A stretch of DNA of 64,000 nucleotides from Macrolepiota albuminosa (GCA_027475525.1 JAMWFC010000086.1:1-64000); one strand, 5' to 3'; numbered from the stretch's first letter, positions 1-11,402 are shown. Notes: generated from the sequence alone by a model not told the origin. A program made the numbers and translations.

Positions 1-436
1 GACGATGATATACGGATTGCGACGGAGGATGGTAGGATAGCCCTTGAGGAGCTTGTGAGGATGGACGAGAAGACGGGTTTGGACGTGTTGCCCTGGTGGA
101 TTGCGCAGCCTTATTTTAGGCCTCTGCCCGTGCCTGTGGGGAAGAAGGGAAAAGGTTTGTCGTCGATCCTTTGTCTTCGCATTTAGGATGACTTTTTTCC
201 AGAACCCGCTTTGGAGACCAGGAAGGAGAAGGAGCTGTTGCGTGATTCGACGAACTCGAACTCGCCCGACCCAGGTCTACCTCCTCCTTGAACAGTCATA
301 TTGCCCAACTAATCTCACACATAATATGTATCTAGGTTGTGTTCCTGCGAAGCGATCCCCGCCCGAGGAGACTGACATAGACGGTGAGGGGAATGGTGAT
401 GCGATTGTGAAGAGGGCGAGGATTGGTGGTGTGTAA
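1..436 (+). CDS. DUS1-like tRNA-dihydrouridine synthase, C-terminal part (copy A)
   Basis: Partial gene cut by the left window edge. Three exons read as one coherent frame: 1-154, 203-274 and 336-436 (stop TAA 434-436), joined by GT-AG introns of 48 and 61 nt. The first exon contains the motif LPWWIAQPYFRPLP; the last ends in a basic, acidic-patched tail (KRARIGGV). The identification comes from copies B and C, which carry more of the gene, including [12 protein letters not shown] and [12 protein letters not shown], typical of DUS1-type flavoenzymes that reduce uridines in the tRNA D-loop. No frameshift or internal stop is visible, and CpGs are preserved, unlike copy B. The catalytic part lies outside the window, so whether the whole gene works cannot be told. 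It is followed by the HsbA-like genes in the same orientation. Confidence 0.72.
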
Positions 437-1543
437 TCACTTGAGAGGGGGAGTAGTTTGCCAAATTGTTGCGAGGAAGTAACCTGGCGTTGTGTAGGTC
501 GGAGGGTGTGGGTGTGAGTAGGAGTGATCAGTAGGGGACCGAGGCCATGGAGATACTGTGAGAATAACAAAAAGAATCAACTTACACAGCAGGAAGAGTC
601 TACAAGCCCTCCGGAAGAAAGGAAAAGGTGTTCCCTTGATCCTTGGTCACTGCTTCTAGCTTGGTGATTGTACGGCATTTTTTTCAGAACCCGCATCTGA
701 GATGGAGAAAGAGCTCCGGCGTGGACTGGTATGCCAACCCAAAAGCACAGACAAGGGCCTAAAAATACAGCCGAGAAACTCTCCACGAGAAGATATCCGT
801 CCCCATCCGTCGTAATCTAGGATAAGTCTCGCATACATCTGGCCGCAATTGATGTTGGTCTCCGACGGACATAATGTTCTCAAAGTATCTTATCTAACTC
901 TCCTCTCATTACTACACATTTTCATTTTCGTATCGATCGACTTATTTCCGGCCCTTGCTTAACCCGTAGTTCTAGTATATAAGGGGCATTGTATGCTCTG
1001 GCTACTTAGAGAAATTCGAGCACTTACCACAGTCCTTTCGTGTGAACTCGGCCCTTTGACATCGTGTGACTTAATCCTTGCGTCACACTTGACGTCGTCC
1101 ACTATTTTACAACATGTGGCGAGATAACTCCCACAGAGGCCTTTTTATAGTTGTTCCATTCCCAGCCAGTAAGCCCATTCTGATCACCTATACCATTCCA
1201 GGGTTTCATGATCACATCAAGCCCATTCAATTGATTGGTCACTCTCATCGATTTGCAGTTGCAGTCCCCAGGGATGTCTAGCGGCATCCAACGGAACTTT
1301 TCAAACGAGTATACAGGTTTACCTGTTTGTGACAGTTCTTCCTCACGACATTTTTCTTTTTGTCTTTCAATACCACACGACAATCCCATGGTCACTGAAA
1401 TACTTTCCCTGATCACAAGCTCCATCCGCAAGAGAAAAATTAGAAAGTCATGATGAACTACTGGTCGTGTCTCGGCGACATAAAACAGGCGACGGATTTC
1501 GTGGCGAATCACCACGAAATTCTTTATTCTAAAGCTCTTCACC
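437..1543. other. DUS1-HsbA spacer and HsbA-1 upstream region (copy A)
   Basis: No convincing gene. The spacer is conserved in copy B (about 12870-13607 and 19498-19862) and partly in copy C (about 59260-59960), so it was duplicated together with the flanking genes. The copy-B transposon insertion point corresponds to about 1178-1182 here (AAGCCCATTCTG), which is the unoccupied site. A TATA-like ACATAAAA lies at 1479-1486, 65 bp before the HsbA-1 start. Confidence 0.55.
1479..1486 (+). promoter_or_regulatory. TATA-like element of HsbA-1
   Basis: ACATAAAA, 65 bp before the ATG. The same or a one-base variant octamer sits 65-68 bp before the start of all five HsbA-like copies (4124, 19798, 21705, 60652), supporting a shared core promoter. 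This is positional inference only. Confidence 0.4.
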
Positions 1544-2247
1544 ATGCAACTCAAGAAGCTTTTCGTATTTGTCTCCCTTCCGGTCTTCTCATTCGCTCAG
1601 ACTACTCCTGCCCAGCTTGAGAGCGACATCAGTAATAAACTTGCGTCTGCCCTGTCCGGCGACCTTGTTGCCCTCGAAGCCTTCCCCGTCAACAATGGCA
1701 CACTGGCTGAGGCTATGGTATGTTTCATGATGTGCTAAGGCTGCATATGGCGACCATTTTTCTCACCCAATTTCCTGTCTTGACATAGGCCATTCACGCT
1801 GCTCACATTACAACTAATGAAACCATTGCTGCTGTCACGAATGACATTGATGTTCGTGTGTAAACAATGCTTTCCTTGGTATTCTAATAATTATTCGATA
1901 CAAGAATGCCAGCTGTCCATTGTCCGACAGTGATGCCAATGCTATCCTTGATCTGCTTAATACACAGGTTCAGAGGCTCCAGGAGGCCTTGATGGATGCA
2001 ATCGCACGCGAGCCAGCCCTCAAAGCCTTAGGCGTGGTTCCAATTTTCCAAGGGGATTTTGCATTCCTGCAAGCATCCAGTGACGCAATGGCGCTGGCAA
2101 TCGCTGGCTGTATCTCGGTGTGTCCTTTAGCACAATATTTTTGGACAGACGATTGATGGCAACCAGTCAAACGTCCTTCCGAAAGCTGAGGCAATCAAGT
2201 CCGCGATTGATGCTGCATTTGCCTCTGCCGAATCTGCCTTCAATTGA
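1544..2247 (+). CDS. HsbA-like secreted protein 1 (hydrophobic surface binding protein A family)
   Basis: Predicted small secreted protein of 176 codons. Exons 1544-1717, 1789-1851, 1905-2117 and 2167-2247 (63 nt in exon 2, 213 in exon 3, 81 in exon 4). Introns are 71, 53 and 49 nt. Residues 1-19 form a hydrophobic signal peptide (LFVFVSLPVFSFA, cleavage probable before QTTPA). The mature part is a helical, alanine-rich region containing LSDSDANAILDLL, like the HsbA family (PF12296-type), which in Aspergillus binds hydrophobic surfaces and recruits lytic enzymes; that role here is inference. Two cysteines flank the exon-3 region. The start was chosen because it gives the signal peptide and matches the four paralogs. 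Intron 2 uses an unusual GTTCGT donor. An AATAAA-type signal follows near 2370. Confidence 0.72.
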
Positions 2248-3250
2248 AGACGCAGAAAATGTGATGCAAGTCTCTTCGCTGCTCATTGGACTGAAAGTTC
2301 TCTTTATATACTTAAAACTGTTACATATGCACCTATCACAATGTAAATAGAGGTTTTGTCCTCATGTTTAATAAAGACCTATGATTACTCGTTATATGAG
2401 TACTGCAGGTTTGTTTATGACTGACGCCATTCATATAAAGGCTTTTTGACAGACCGAAGCACGTGGACGTCATTTCAAGCCTCCAAGGATGGATACCTCT
2501 ACAGGTCTACTGATTATATACATAGAATTCAGACCTCCTGAGTTTCTTTTGTGTATAAAGCAAGACAAAAAAGATTTTCTTCTGCATCTTGGCATGCTAA
2601 TTGAAGTATGATATTTGCTGCCGCATTGGTCATTGAATGGACAAACTCCATTCTGATTAGTCTCTTCTTACATATTTGACACCATCTTTCGACTTGCGTG
2701 AATGAACTAGAAATGTGGTCACGTATAGTTTGCTGATGAGAAAACAGCGTGGTCACAAGATTTTGAATGTACCTTTTGCAACGCGAATAACAGAGAAAGA
2801 ACGTCGCCTTGTGATCGGGCAAGTGTTGATGGATACCTCATTTACTACAGAACGTGTCTATGTGTATCCACTAAATGGGAAGATGGGTTTTTTAAGGTAA
2901 GGGCAAGCAAAATCCCTCGGCATATTCAGAGCCTTGCATCATTTTACGAGACCTCGTAGGGATTCGAAGACAAGAACATCATCTACGGGTGAAACTTCTA
3001 TTTATATTTATCAAATGACAGGTGCTAGTGCGAAAAAGAAAACGGGAGGTTACCTGTCATTTTAACTAAAAGAATAGATTCTTTCCCTGGCTTGTAATCA
3101 CGGAAATGATCCTCGCTTTACAGCTATCTCGTAATCATCTCTGAAGACGACACAAAGAAGAGGTTAACACATACGGAAGAAATAATTAGTGCGAGAACGA
3201 CCTGTCATAAACGGGTAAAACTAGGTGCCGCCCAACATCGTGGGAACCGT
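2248..3250. other. Spacer between HsbA-1 and HsbA-2, no gene seen
   Basis: Holds the HsbA-1 3' region with an AATAAAG signal near 2370, then AT-rich DNA. From about 2650 it aligns with 20460-20990 of copy B. Only short, unsupported ORFs are present. Confidence 0.5.
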
Positions 3251-3419
3251 TGTAGCGGTTCGGGTTCTCGCTATGGAAAATGACTGGCAGTACCAGAGCC
3301 TTGTCCACTCTGCGTAACGGGTCACAGTATAGTAACGATGTTTGTTCTAATGGGACAGGTAGTCCAACTGGTTCGTCGAGTGCAATTCCGACGTGTTCCA
3401 TGTTAGGCAAAACGTTACA
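3251..3419. mobile_element. Solo LTR-like insertion, 169 bp, target duplication ACCGT
   Basis: Begins TGTAGCGG and ends CGTTACA, flanked by ACCGT on both sides (3246-3250 and 3420-3424). Copy B (about 20998-21005) lacks the insert and reads straight through (GGGAACCGCGAACGG), giving an empty site. A related sequence without a clear target duplication lies at 56102-56241. The short length suggests a small LTR or TRIM-type element; the parent element is not identified. Confidence 0.7.
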
Positions 3420-3424
3420 ACCGT

Positions 3425-4191
3425 GAACGGCCGAGATGAAGATACCTTTCAGGGTTGGTCAATAATTGAAAGGGCTTGATGGCGAGGTGATCATGAGAGA
3501 ACATCTTTTCAACTATTTCCGCGGAGGAAAAATGGAAATTGACCATGATAAGAGAAGGAATTTGTGTTCTGAAGGGGCTTAGTGGTGATGGAGCGGCTGT
3601 CGTGAAATTGTGTTCGCTAAACTTTTTAAGGGACCTCGAATGTATTCCTATAAGTAGAAGGTTCAAAGAAGCCAATATGCTTGAAAAGGAATCTCTGAGA
3701 TGAATCCAATGCAAGTGATAAAGAGAATTTGCATGTGCAGGAGGTAGAACCTTCATTTGACTGTCAATGATCCGAAGAACTTCTTGAATTACTTTGGGAC
3801 TCTCAGTGCAATGAAGAAGGGATCAACCTTCAGGCTTGCGTGGAATCACTCACTGGCTCTCAAGAATGGCGAATTCGAGAGTAGATTGATCCGCAGCAGA
3901 CGAGGTGTGTTGACATTTGAATCTGTCAAAAGACCGATTTCTGAGGTACATTGGGAAACAGCAGAAAATCCTTGAGAAATGCCTGTTGGAAACAGGTCAT
4001 GGTGACTCCTGACAAATGGAGTCGTCAGGTAGCAATCCCACGATGATTGAAATACCTTGCCTAATCCGAAACTCCATCGCCAAGGAAAATTAAGAAGGTA
4101 GAGTAATGATGATCTGGTCCATGACATAAAAGGAGCAACAAATTTCGTTGCGGACCACCACGAAACACCTCTCCTTTCAAATCTTTCCACT
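3425..4191. other. HsbA-2 upstream region, duplicated three times
   Basis: Non-coding as far as I can see. It aligns with about 21005-21769 (copy B) and 59990-60716 (copy C), each ending in an HsbA-like gene. The TATA-like ACATAAAA at 4124-4131 is 68 bp before the start. Confidence 0.5.
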
Positions 4192-4884
4192 ATGCAATTT
4201 AAGAGTCTTTTTGTCTTGACCTCCCTTCCTGTCCTCTTATTCGCTCAGACCACCCCTGCTGAAATTGAGAACCAGATCAGTAATGTCTTTGCCCCGGCCC
4301 TGGCCGCAGATATTGCTGTAATCGATGCATTCACCAACAATAATGGCACCCTCGATGAGGCTATGGTATGTCTTATCTACTAAGACTGCATAGATAGCTA
4401 CACAAGCTCATGTCTTGATATAGGCTATTCACAATGCTAACATTAACGTGAACAACACCCTACTTACTCTCACCAGTGACATCAATGTTGGGAACTATCT
4501 TTATCAATGCCTTCCTTGATTCTCATAATTATTTGGTATAAGACTGCCGGTTGTCGTTTGTCCGATAGCGATTCCATTGCTATCCTTACCCTCCTTGAGG
4601 GTCAGGGCCCCAATATACGGAAGGCTTTGAGGGATCTAACTACACGCGAGCAGGGCCTTGACGCAGTAGGCGCGGGTCCAATTATTCTTCAGGACCTTTC
4701 AACCCTGAAAGAAACCAGTGACGGAGTGGGAGAGGCACTTGTAAGCTGCGTCGCGGTATGTCCTTTGCTGAGTCTTTTTGCACAAACAACTGACGCCAAC
4801 CAGTTTAACGTCGTCCGGGGAGCTAGGGCATTCCAGTCCTCGGTTGATGCTGCATTTGCTCCTGCAATTTCTGCCTTCCAATGA
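4192..4884 (+). CDS. HsbA-like secreted protein 2
   Basis: 176 codons in four exons: 4192-4365, 4424-4486, 4543-4755, 4804-4884, the same exon sizes as HsbA-1. Introns are 58, 56 and 48 nt. Signal peptide LFVLTSLPVLLFA then QTTPAEIE. Exon 3 carries LSDSDSIAILTLLEGQ, and two cysteines sit at the start and end of that block. Intron 2 starts GTTGGG, which is the only GT at that position, and ends TATAAG. An AATAAAG signal lies near 4935. It is closest to HsbA-4 (21770) and HsbA-5 (60717), forming the second subtype, while HsbA-1 and HsbA-3 form the first. Likely secreted to the cell surface or medium; the function is inferred from the family only. Confidence 0.72.
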
Positions 4885-5204
4885 ATACACGTTTTAAATA
4901 AGAACTGTAACATCTGTAGCTATCATAAGCGGAATAAAGAGTCTATCCTCATCTTGAATGGACGTTGTGTGTTGCAGCTAGACACTTCGCAGCGGTAACA
5001 AACTGATACCGAAGGTTAGCGAATCAGACTGGAGGTCCGTGAGTTCAGAATGATATTCATATTAGCGTTATACTATATACATACCTGGAGGTCCGTCAGT
5101 TCAGAATGAAGCCACGGAACTCCTTCAGGTGAAAATTTACTGCCTTCGTCACGTGAGTGTGGCGACACGATTGCAACACTCCGACCTGACGGGGTCACAC
5201 AACG

Positions 5205-5395
5205 TCACTGAAGTTCAGCCTGTGAGAATTCTCCAACAAGGCCCATGGCACGTCGATGTCGGTCGACGATGTTGCGGGGCAATGGCTTAGTAAGAAGATC
5301 CGCCAACATCTTGGCGTCGGGGATGTAGTTGGGTTTGATCTTGCCATCGGCCACGGCTTGCCAGAGCCAAAACCGGTGTCTGTTCAGCCCATACA
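5205..5395 (-). pseudogene. Ty1/copia Pol C-terminal relic
   Basis: Read on the minus strand, the segment encodes the end of a copia RNase H region, with KIKPNYIPDAKMLADLLTKP and a stop at 5205-5207. The pattern (Y-x-P-x-x-x-M-x-A-D-x-x-T-K-P-L) is the well-known copia Pol terminus. An LTR-like start (TGTTGCAATCG) may follow on its downstream side near 5165-5175. No other domain is nearby, so it is a truncated remnant. It does not belong to the 13.6-kb element, whose terminus reads differently. Confidence 0.55.
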
Positions 5396-5870
5396 GCCAT
5401 AATGATGCATTATACTGTCTAACTAGACATGTATATAACGCATTTTCTTCTGTAATGTATCAGATAAATACCTTAATGCATTACCTCCCTACTTATAGTA
5501 CATCACTGCTCCGCAGGTAGATACCGTACCTCCTTACCTGTTTAATGATGCATCACTGATGCATTACACTGGTAGAGCCTGAGAATCTCATGTGAGTGAT
5601 GCATGACCAGTGACATTCCACCAAGCTCAAGAATGATGCATCACTGATGCATTACACTGGTAGAGCCTGAGAGTGTCATGCATTATTGATGCTTTACCTT
5701 ACCACTCCCTTATTGAGAGTGATGCATCACTGGTGCATTACACTGGTTGAGAGTGTGATGCATCATTCATGGCATAACCCTCTCAACTGTGCTCGAGGGT
5801 GTAATGCATTATGTATCACTGATCCATGGCCTGACTAGGCTCGAGAGTGTAATGCATGAGATATGCATGC
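5396..5870. repeat. ATGCAT-rich degenerate repeat array
   Basis: Thirteen ATGCAT hexamers occur between 5405 and 5868, mostly inside the palindrome TGATGCATCA or TAATGCATTA, with the repeated phrase GATGCATTACACTGGTAGAG (about 5558 and 5646). Related motifs recur at 8083, 8131, 8176 and 11203. The layout resembles subterminal transposase-binding repeats, but no terminal inverted repeat was found. Confidence 0.5.
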
Positions 5871-6675
5871 TATCATAGGTCCATTGGATTCCCACCCACT
5901 CCCTCTTTAGGCTGGCAGGCACAGCTGTCTATTCTTAACATCAGCAAAACCAGATCAAGATCTAAAATAACCCCATGCAAGACCAGCCATCTAGATTCTA
6001 TTTGCATCATTTGGCTAGATCTCTGTGATATGACTTTCATATGTCAAGCTTTTGCTGAAAATACATATCAAATAGATGTCATTGTATGGTGATAAAGATA
6101 CAACAAGAAAATGGAAATTCATGAGATACAACACGATTTGGATTCAGAATACCACAAGATCAACAACGCATCTCAAGAAAACAAATGAATTGCCAAATGC
6201 AGAAAAAAACATATAATGATGATAATTAAACAGCTTTAGTGCTTGCCAGACCAGTTCTGAGAGCCTACGCAACAGTACAGTACACCTCAGTGACTGTCAG
6301 GAAGAGAGAATCAACTGATTATTCATACCAATGTGACAGTACAGTACTATGTGCATGGTATTAGTAATATGACAATAGAATGATGAATGTATGCAGATAC
6401 TTACCACCTCAGTGACTGTCAGGAAGAGAGAATCAACTGAGATGATAAATTGGCACATATCATCTATAAAACACATGACCATGGAGTAAACTGACAATAA
6501 ATAGAGAGACAGGTCTAACAGCGCTTGAAGAGGGATTAAAATTATAAGAAAAGATTTAATCAAACATTTGAACAAGAAGATACTGCTTTGTCTTGGCCAC
6601 AGAAGTTCCATTGGCAGCTACAGCATGCTTGCAGCTATGGGTACCAGCAGTGTGAGTAAGTATCTTCAAACAGCC
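5871..6675. other. AT-rich region, no gene seen
   Basis: CpG-poor DNA. It contains a 36-bp phrase starting CACCTCAGTGACTGTCAGG twice, at 6283 and 6405, separated by 122 bp. No conserved coding segment recognised. Confidence 0.4.
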
Positions 6676-7877
6676 TCAAACATTGTTCATGCACTCCTTC
6701 CAAAGATTATGGGAATCTTCTTGCCACTGGTTACTCAAACCAGCACATTGCCCCCACCATGCAAGCAAGATCATTATGATTAGCATCCTGTTTGGGCCAC
6801 CTTTGCACAGCACCACCCAAATATCTTCACCTTCCATATCAGTGGGTAAATTGGCAAGAGCAACAGGCATGACATTTGAGGTAGCCTTGCACACATTTGG
6901 CTAGATCCCCTTCCACCATTTGACAGTTGCCAAACCAAATTCCATTGAATACAAATAATGGCAATATCATTGTAGGCACAGCAGTACTTGATAGTTCAAG
7001 TTTTCCACTTTTCAGGATGCTCCTTGGCACCTGGCAATGCCTCAGAAAGTAAGGTTAGTCATAAAAAGAGGGTTTGACAGAAAACATATTTACCTTGCCA
7101 TTATGATACCTTAGGGCTGCTTCAAATTCCTTCCATGTGGCTACACAGCAATGCCAGTTCTCACCAAGCTCTTGTGTTGTAAAATGAGCATGGGCAGCAT
7201 CTAACCAATCAGGATGTTGAAAAGGGCCAGGTTCAATGTTTTCTTTCTCCTTAAAGACTTGTGAAGATTTTGAAGCAGTGCTGATTTCATTGAGTTTATC
7301 AGCACAAGTCAATGGAATGATTGTCTTGCCACTACGCAATGTGTTTGGCATATGAGATGCTGACAGTTGTGGATGCACAGCAGGTGCTGGAGTAGTGGGT
7401 AAATGTGTCACAGTGTGAGCCAGAGCATTTGTGATGGCAGACTCAGAGATCATGGGTCAAACTGTTGTCACCATGGATTCTGTTGGTTTGTTGGTGGATT
7501 CAATGAATATATTTGTTGGTGCTGAGGGTGTAAATACAGCTATAGCAGGTGTGGCCATGGGCATGGCAGGTATACTTCATGGCAGGTATACTTGATAAAG
7601 GGCTCATCAATTTCACAGAAAGTGAACCAAGTGACAAATCAGAATTAGAAGTATTCCCTAAAAGAGAATTTTCAAATGAAAAGTTAAATAGTGCCAAATT
7701 TGACTGAGGCTGGAGTGATGCATTTACTTGATCTAAGTTGGTAGTAGGAGATACTAGGCCAGCATCATAGAGAAAGCTGAGGCCAAAGTCATAGTTTTCA
7801 GTACCTGCAGTAAGGTTGTTGGAGAGCTGGTAGTTGTCAGGCATATGCATGCCAATTGTGGAATACAGTGACAACAA
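6676..7877 (-). pseudogene. Decayed minus-strand gene of unknown function
   Basis: Several minus-strand pieces in changing frames look like one broken gene. 7500-7877 encodes an Asn/Ser-rich stretch. 7055-7453 contains PDWLDAAHAHFTTQELGENW followed by WKEFEAALRY. 6676-6894 contains CKGGPNRMLIIMILLAWWGQ. The Trp-rich helical pattern and the GGPN-x(9-10)-WW box recall a family of uncharacterised proteins common in Agaricomycetes. This is a recollection of pattern, not a database match. Frames are broken by stops, and CpG is depleted. Minus-strand fragments at 10617-11210 may be its upstream exons. Confidence 0.3.
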
Positions 7878-9738
7878 TAGATTTCCTGCATTCAGCCTAT
7901 CTCAAAAATTGAAGAAGGCTATACAAAGCCCATCAATTAGTTGTGTGCCTGGATTATTTAGTAGAATACTATTACTTACAGTCAGATGCTTGAGACATGA
8001 TGTTTTACACATTAGTTTCTGATAATGATATGGTATTATCTATTGAACATAAGAAAAAGAATAATGAATGTTCAATGAACAATGATGCATTACTCCATAG
8101 TGGATGCTTCATTAGACCCTTATAAAAATGCATTACTTTCTGTAAAAGTATTGGTCATATCAAACTAGACTCAACAAATGCATCATGTACCACCTAGCAT
8201 GTGAATATTGTTATTTAGTGATGGAGCTGAAGAATTGGCACTAAACATGGAGTCTGAAGTCAAATCAATAAAAGCAATGCACAAGAAAAAGACTGTTTAG
8301 CAAGAGACTTTGTCATTTCACCATCTGTGCATGTCATTTTTTCTGTCTTGTTGCTCTTTCTCTTATTGCATGTCTTGGTACTGTAATACTTGGTTGCAAG
8401 TAGTACTGATAGTTCTGGGGCTTTCTTGAAGTCTTAGAAAGTGACCTCTAATCCACACTGGTGCTTGATGATAAGGTTGATGTATTGGGTGCTTCACAGA
8501 ATATCAAATATCCTGATGGGCAGAAGAAGGTTCTCAATAAACTCCAGCCTAAGTAGTTCACTCCCTGGGAACCACCGAGCCTTTGTCTACCAATAGACTT
8601 CCAATAAGAGGTGCTCAATAAACTCTAGCCTAGGTGATTCACTCCCTGGGAACTACTGAGCCTTTGCCTATCAATTGCCTGTCTATTCTCTACTAAACTT
8701 GGGCTATTTATACTGTTTTTCTGGTGCACAGACCACTATCTACACCTGACTCTTTGTTGTCAACTCCTCAGCCTCCAGAACATATTTGATAGTCCAATTT
8801 CCCTTTTGGGAGGCATGTTTCGGTGCCACCAGTTCCACCATTCCTCTGGATGTCTCTGATTGCCACTTCCCCATTTGCTTCAGCTCCATTTAGCATGATC
8901 CCATTCATAGATCCTTCTTTCCCCTTTTAGCGCTTTCCTGCATTCCATGCTTCTTTTCTTTCCCCTTTTAGTTGTGTTATTGTCAGATTTGATCTTTGAT
9001 CCAGATCACCACAATTTAATTCCATTTCGTCACTTTTGCCAGCTCCCATGCTTCCCCTCCCTATTATAGTGGTTGGACTATTATTGAGCTGATAGTTTGA
9101 GCTGGTCCCTGCCTGTTGTTCTGTACTTTTTTGTGTATTTATTGGAGATATATCTTTGTTGAGACTGCTATCAGGAGGCTTACAGTTTTCAGCTCATAAT
9201 TAAATGTTTATTTTGACTTCTGGTGCATGGTGTGTCTCTGACTGCTGGTACAGCATTGTATCAACCCTACAGCTGTTTGTAAATCTTAATTCTAATACTA
9301 TATAGCTTATATGATCCTTAGGCAATGAACACAATACCACCAAAGAGCTTGCTTTTGCTACAACAACTCATTATAAACGAATTTATGTGAATATATTGTA
9401 TGCTTGTTTTGTTCAGCATTTTTAACTTAAAGACTGTAGTATAGAACTAATGTCAACTGATGGACTAATTAATTGAGCTTTTGCATGAGTGGCACAAGTG
9501 AAGGGTTTGCAGCTCTGACGTCAAACATTGTGGCCATGTAGATATTATTTATTGAACTAACTAATCAAGCTTTTGAAATACAAGCTCTTTGCATGAGTGA
9601 GGGTTTCTAGTTCTTTGATGTCAAGCATAGCATTGGCATAGATACTTCTATAGCCCCAATAATGTCACATATTCATTTATGCACAGCATCTGCTTTTTGC
9701 CAGTCCTTTCTTATCTTTGATATGTTCAAGATCGCATT
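7878..9738. other. Non-coding AT-rich region with an 81-bp degenerate repeat
   Basis: No coding segment seen. Two diverged repeats (CTCAATAAACTC...TCACTCCCTGGGAAC) start at 8533 and 8614. ATGCAT motifs lie at 8080-8180. Confidence 0.4.
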
Positions 9739-10616
9739 TGTCAGGTTCCGCTGATGACGGGGGCTTCCAACTGCGAGCGGGTCCTTACTAGGTGGACTTG
9801 ACGTCTACAGGTGGCTTTGGAGTGCTGAGGTGCACTCCGGGGCTAGCTGACGGGACTCTGGTGGTGCTCCAGGGTGTGCATGGAGGGCCGGAGGGTGGGG
9901 CTGGCAGAGGTGGAGTCCTGGGTTGAGTCCAAGACACAATGAAGTGGAGGCAGAGCTGGAAAGTGGAGAGACACTGAGGGAAGGGATCGAGGATGGCTTG
10001 AGGGCAGAAGACTGAGACTAAAACCGGGAGACAGAAGAGAAGAAGGTGAGACTTAAGACCAGGAGACTGGGTTGAAAGAAAACAAGTAGATTTAGCAAGT
10101 AGATAGGCAAACAAGCGTAGAGACGAGGGTTTATAGCAATATCAAGACTACCAAAACATACTATGAACTGCGGGTTAAGTACCAGGTGCTGGATGAGCTC
10201 TGGGCCCTCTAGGCAAGGTCTGTGCTCCCCCTCCATGTGGTGCATCCTGTGCAGTGTATTGTCTGGGTGTCAGTCCTCTGTGGCTATGTAGTTCCGGGGG
10301 TGTAGATGGGTTGCGGTGTATTGCCCATGCTTGGGAGTGGCGCTGGGAGGGCGGTTTTAAGTGAGGGCGGCCCTTGGGCTTGGTCGATCGAGGTTTGGGA
10401 CAGCGTCCAGGGCACGTGGCACATTGGCAGGGCTTCGAGTCTTACTGGGGGGCTGGGCATTGGGCTCTGCTGGGCCGGCCTTGGTTGGGGTGGCATTGGA
10501 TCTAGTTGGTCTTGGCCCGGTGTATCCTGGGGACGCACTGGGTGGGTGGGTTTCGAAGGAGGGGTTTCAGGCAAGAATTACTGGGGGTCAGGGTGGCGTA
10601 GGTGCGGCTCATGACA
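9739..10616 (-). mobile_element. Probable solo LTR, minus orientation
   Basis: A GC-rich block in an AT-rich surrounding. On the minus strand it begins TGTCATGAG and ends GGAACCTGACA, the same ends as the LTR at 35725-36479. The flanks are GCATT (9734-9738) and TCATT (10617-10621), a possible target duplication with one change. It splits the minus-strand relic gene. No protein is supported inside it. Confidence 0.42.
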
Positions 10617-11210
10617 TCATTCATGTATTGGTCAATTGATGTCTGTAGCTTTTCTGCCTCAGCAAGAGCATGCTTCAGGCCATCTAAAGTCTGATTGTGG
10701 AGGAAGGCAAAATATAAAATGAATTGGTATAGGCCTGTGTGTTTCAGGAACTGACAGAGTTTGTATGATGTATACTGCACTTGATAATTCCAGTATGAAA
10801 CTGGGCTCTGAGAAGAAATTACTGGCCTGTAAGAAAGGAAATGGAGGTCATACCACCTCTTAGATTTAATACACTTGGCTTGACAAAGCTCTTCAGCTAT
10901 GTGGTTCTTGCATGGCTGTCTTATGAAGTGGTCAAAGAGATGGAACAGAGTTTGCTATTGTAAACTCACAAGAGATTGAGCTCTGACTGTAGCCTTTCTT
11001 ACTTTTATTCAGATCACTTTCAAATACCTTCAGAAGTGTCTCAATTGGGACTGGTAGATTTTTCAGGCTTTTTTGATCACTTCTACTATATTTCAAGTAG
11101 ATTTGTTGTCTGTAAAGAAATTTTTCAAAATATTTCCTTGAAGTTGCCAGTGTATCGGTGATGACATCTATCAAGATGACGCTGCCAAAAGTTCCAAATA
11201 AGTGATGCAT
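10617..11210 (-). pseudogene. Fragments of an unknown minus-strand gene
   Basis: Minus-strand pieces include AEAEKLQTSIDQYMNDVMSR (about 10620-10680) and a segment ending near 11210. They may belong with the relic at 6676-7877, with the LTR at 9739-10616 inserted between. No family recognised. Confidence 0.25.
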
Positions 11211-11402
11211 TACCCTTGGTAAAATATAAGTTCTTCCTTCTCTCTCCCAACTACAATTGTTGATTGGCTATGACTCAAACTCAAAAATCTAAAAAGTATA
11301 AGCTCCTGGAATATAAACCATATTGACCATCTCCATGACCCAGTGTATGAGTGCATATTCCCATTCCTATTCTTCCTTGACAATCACAATAACTCAACAA
11401 AA

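Noticed and set aside
277..883. Short minus-strand open frames downstream of DUS1 copy A
   Set aside because: They differ in frame and length between the three module copies and have no motif. Probably chance frames in conserved spacer.
1102..1554. 150-codon minus-strand open frame over the HsbA-1 upstream region
   Set aside because: It overlaps the conserved promoter region, and in copy B the same frame is cut by a stop, so it shows no protein-level conservation.
5558..5868. CRISPR-like array
   Set aside because: Repeats are irregularly spaced, palindromic and degenerate, and the sequence is eukaryotic.
10284..10639. Overlapping 92-102 codon frames rich in Gly, Trp or Pro
   Set aside because: They are inside the GC-rich LTR-like block, in several frames at once, without motifs.
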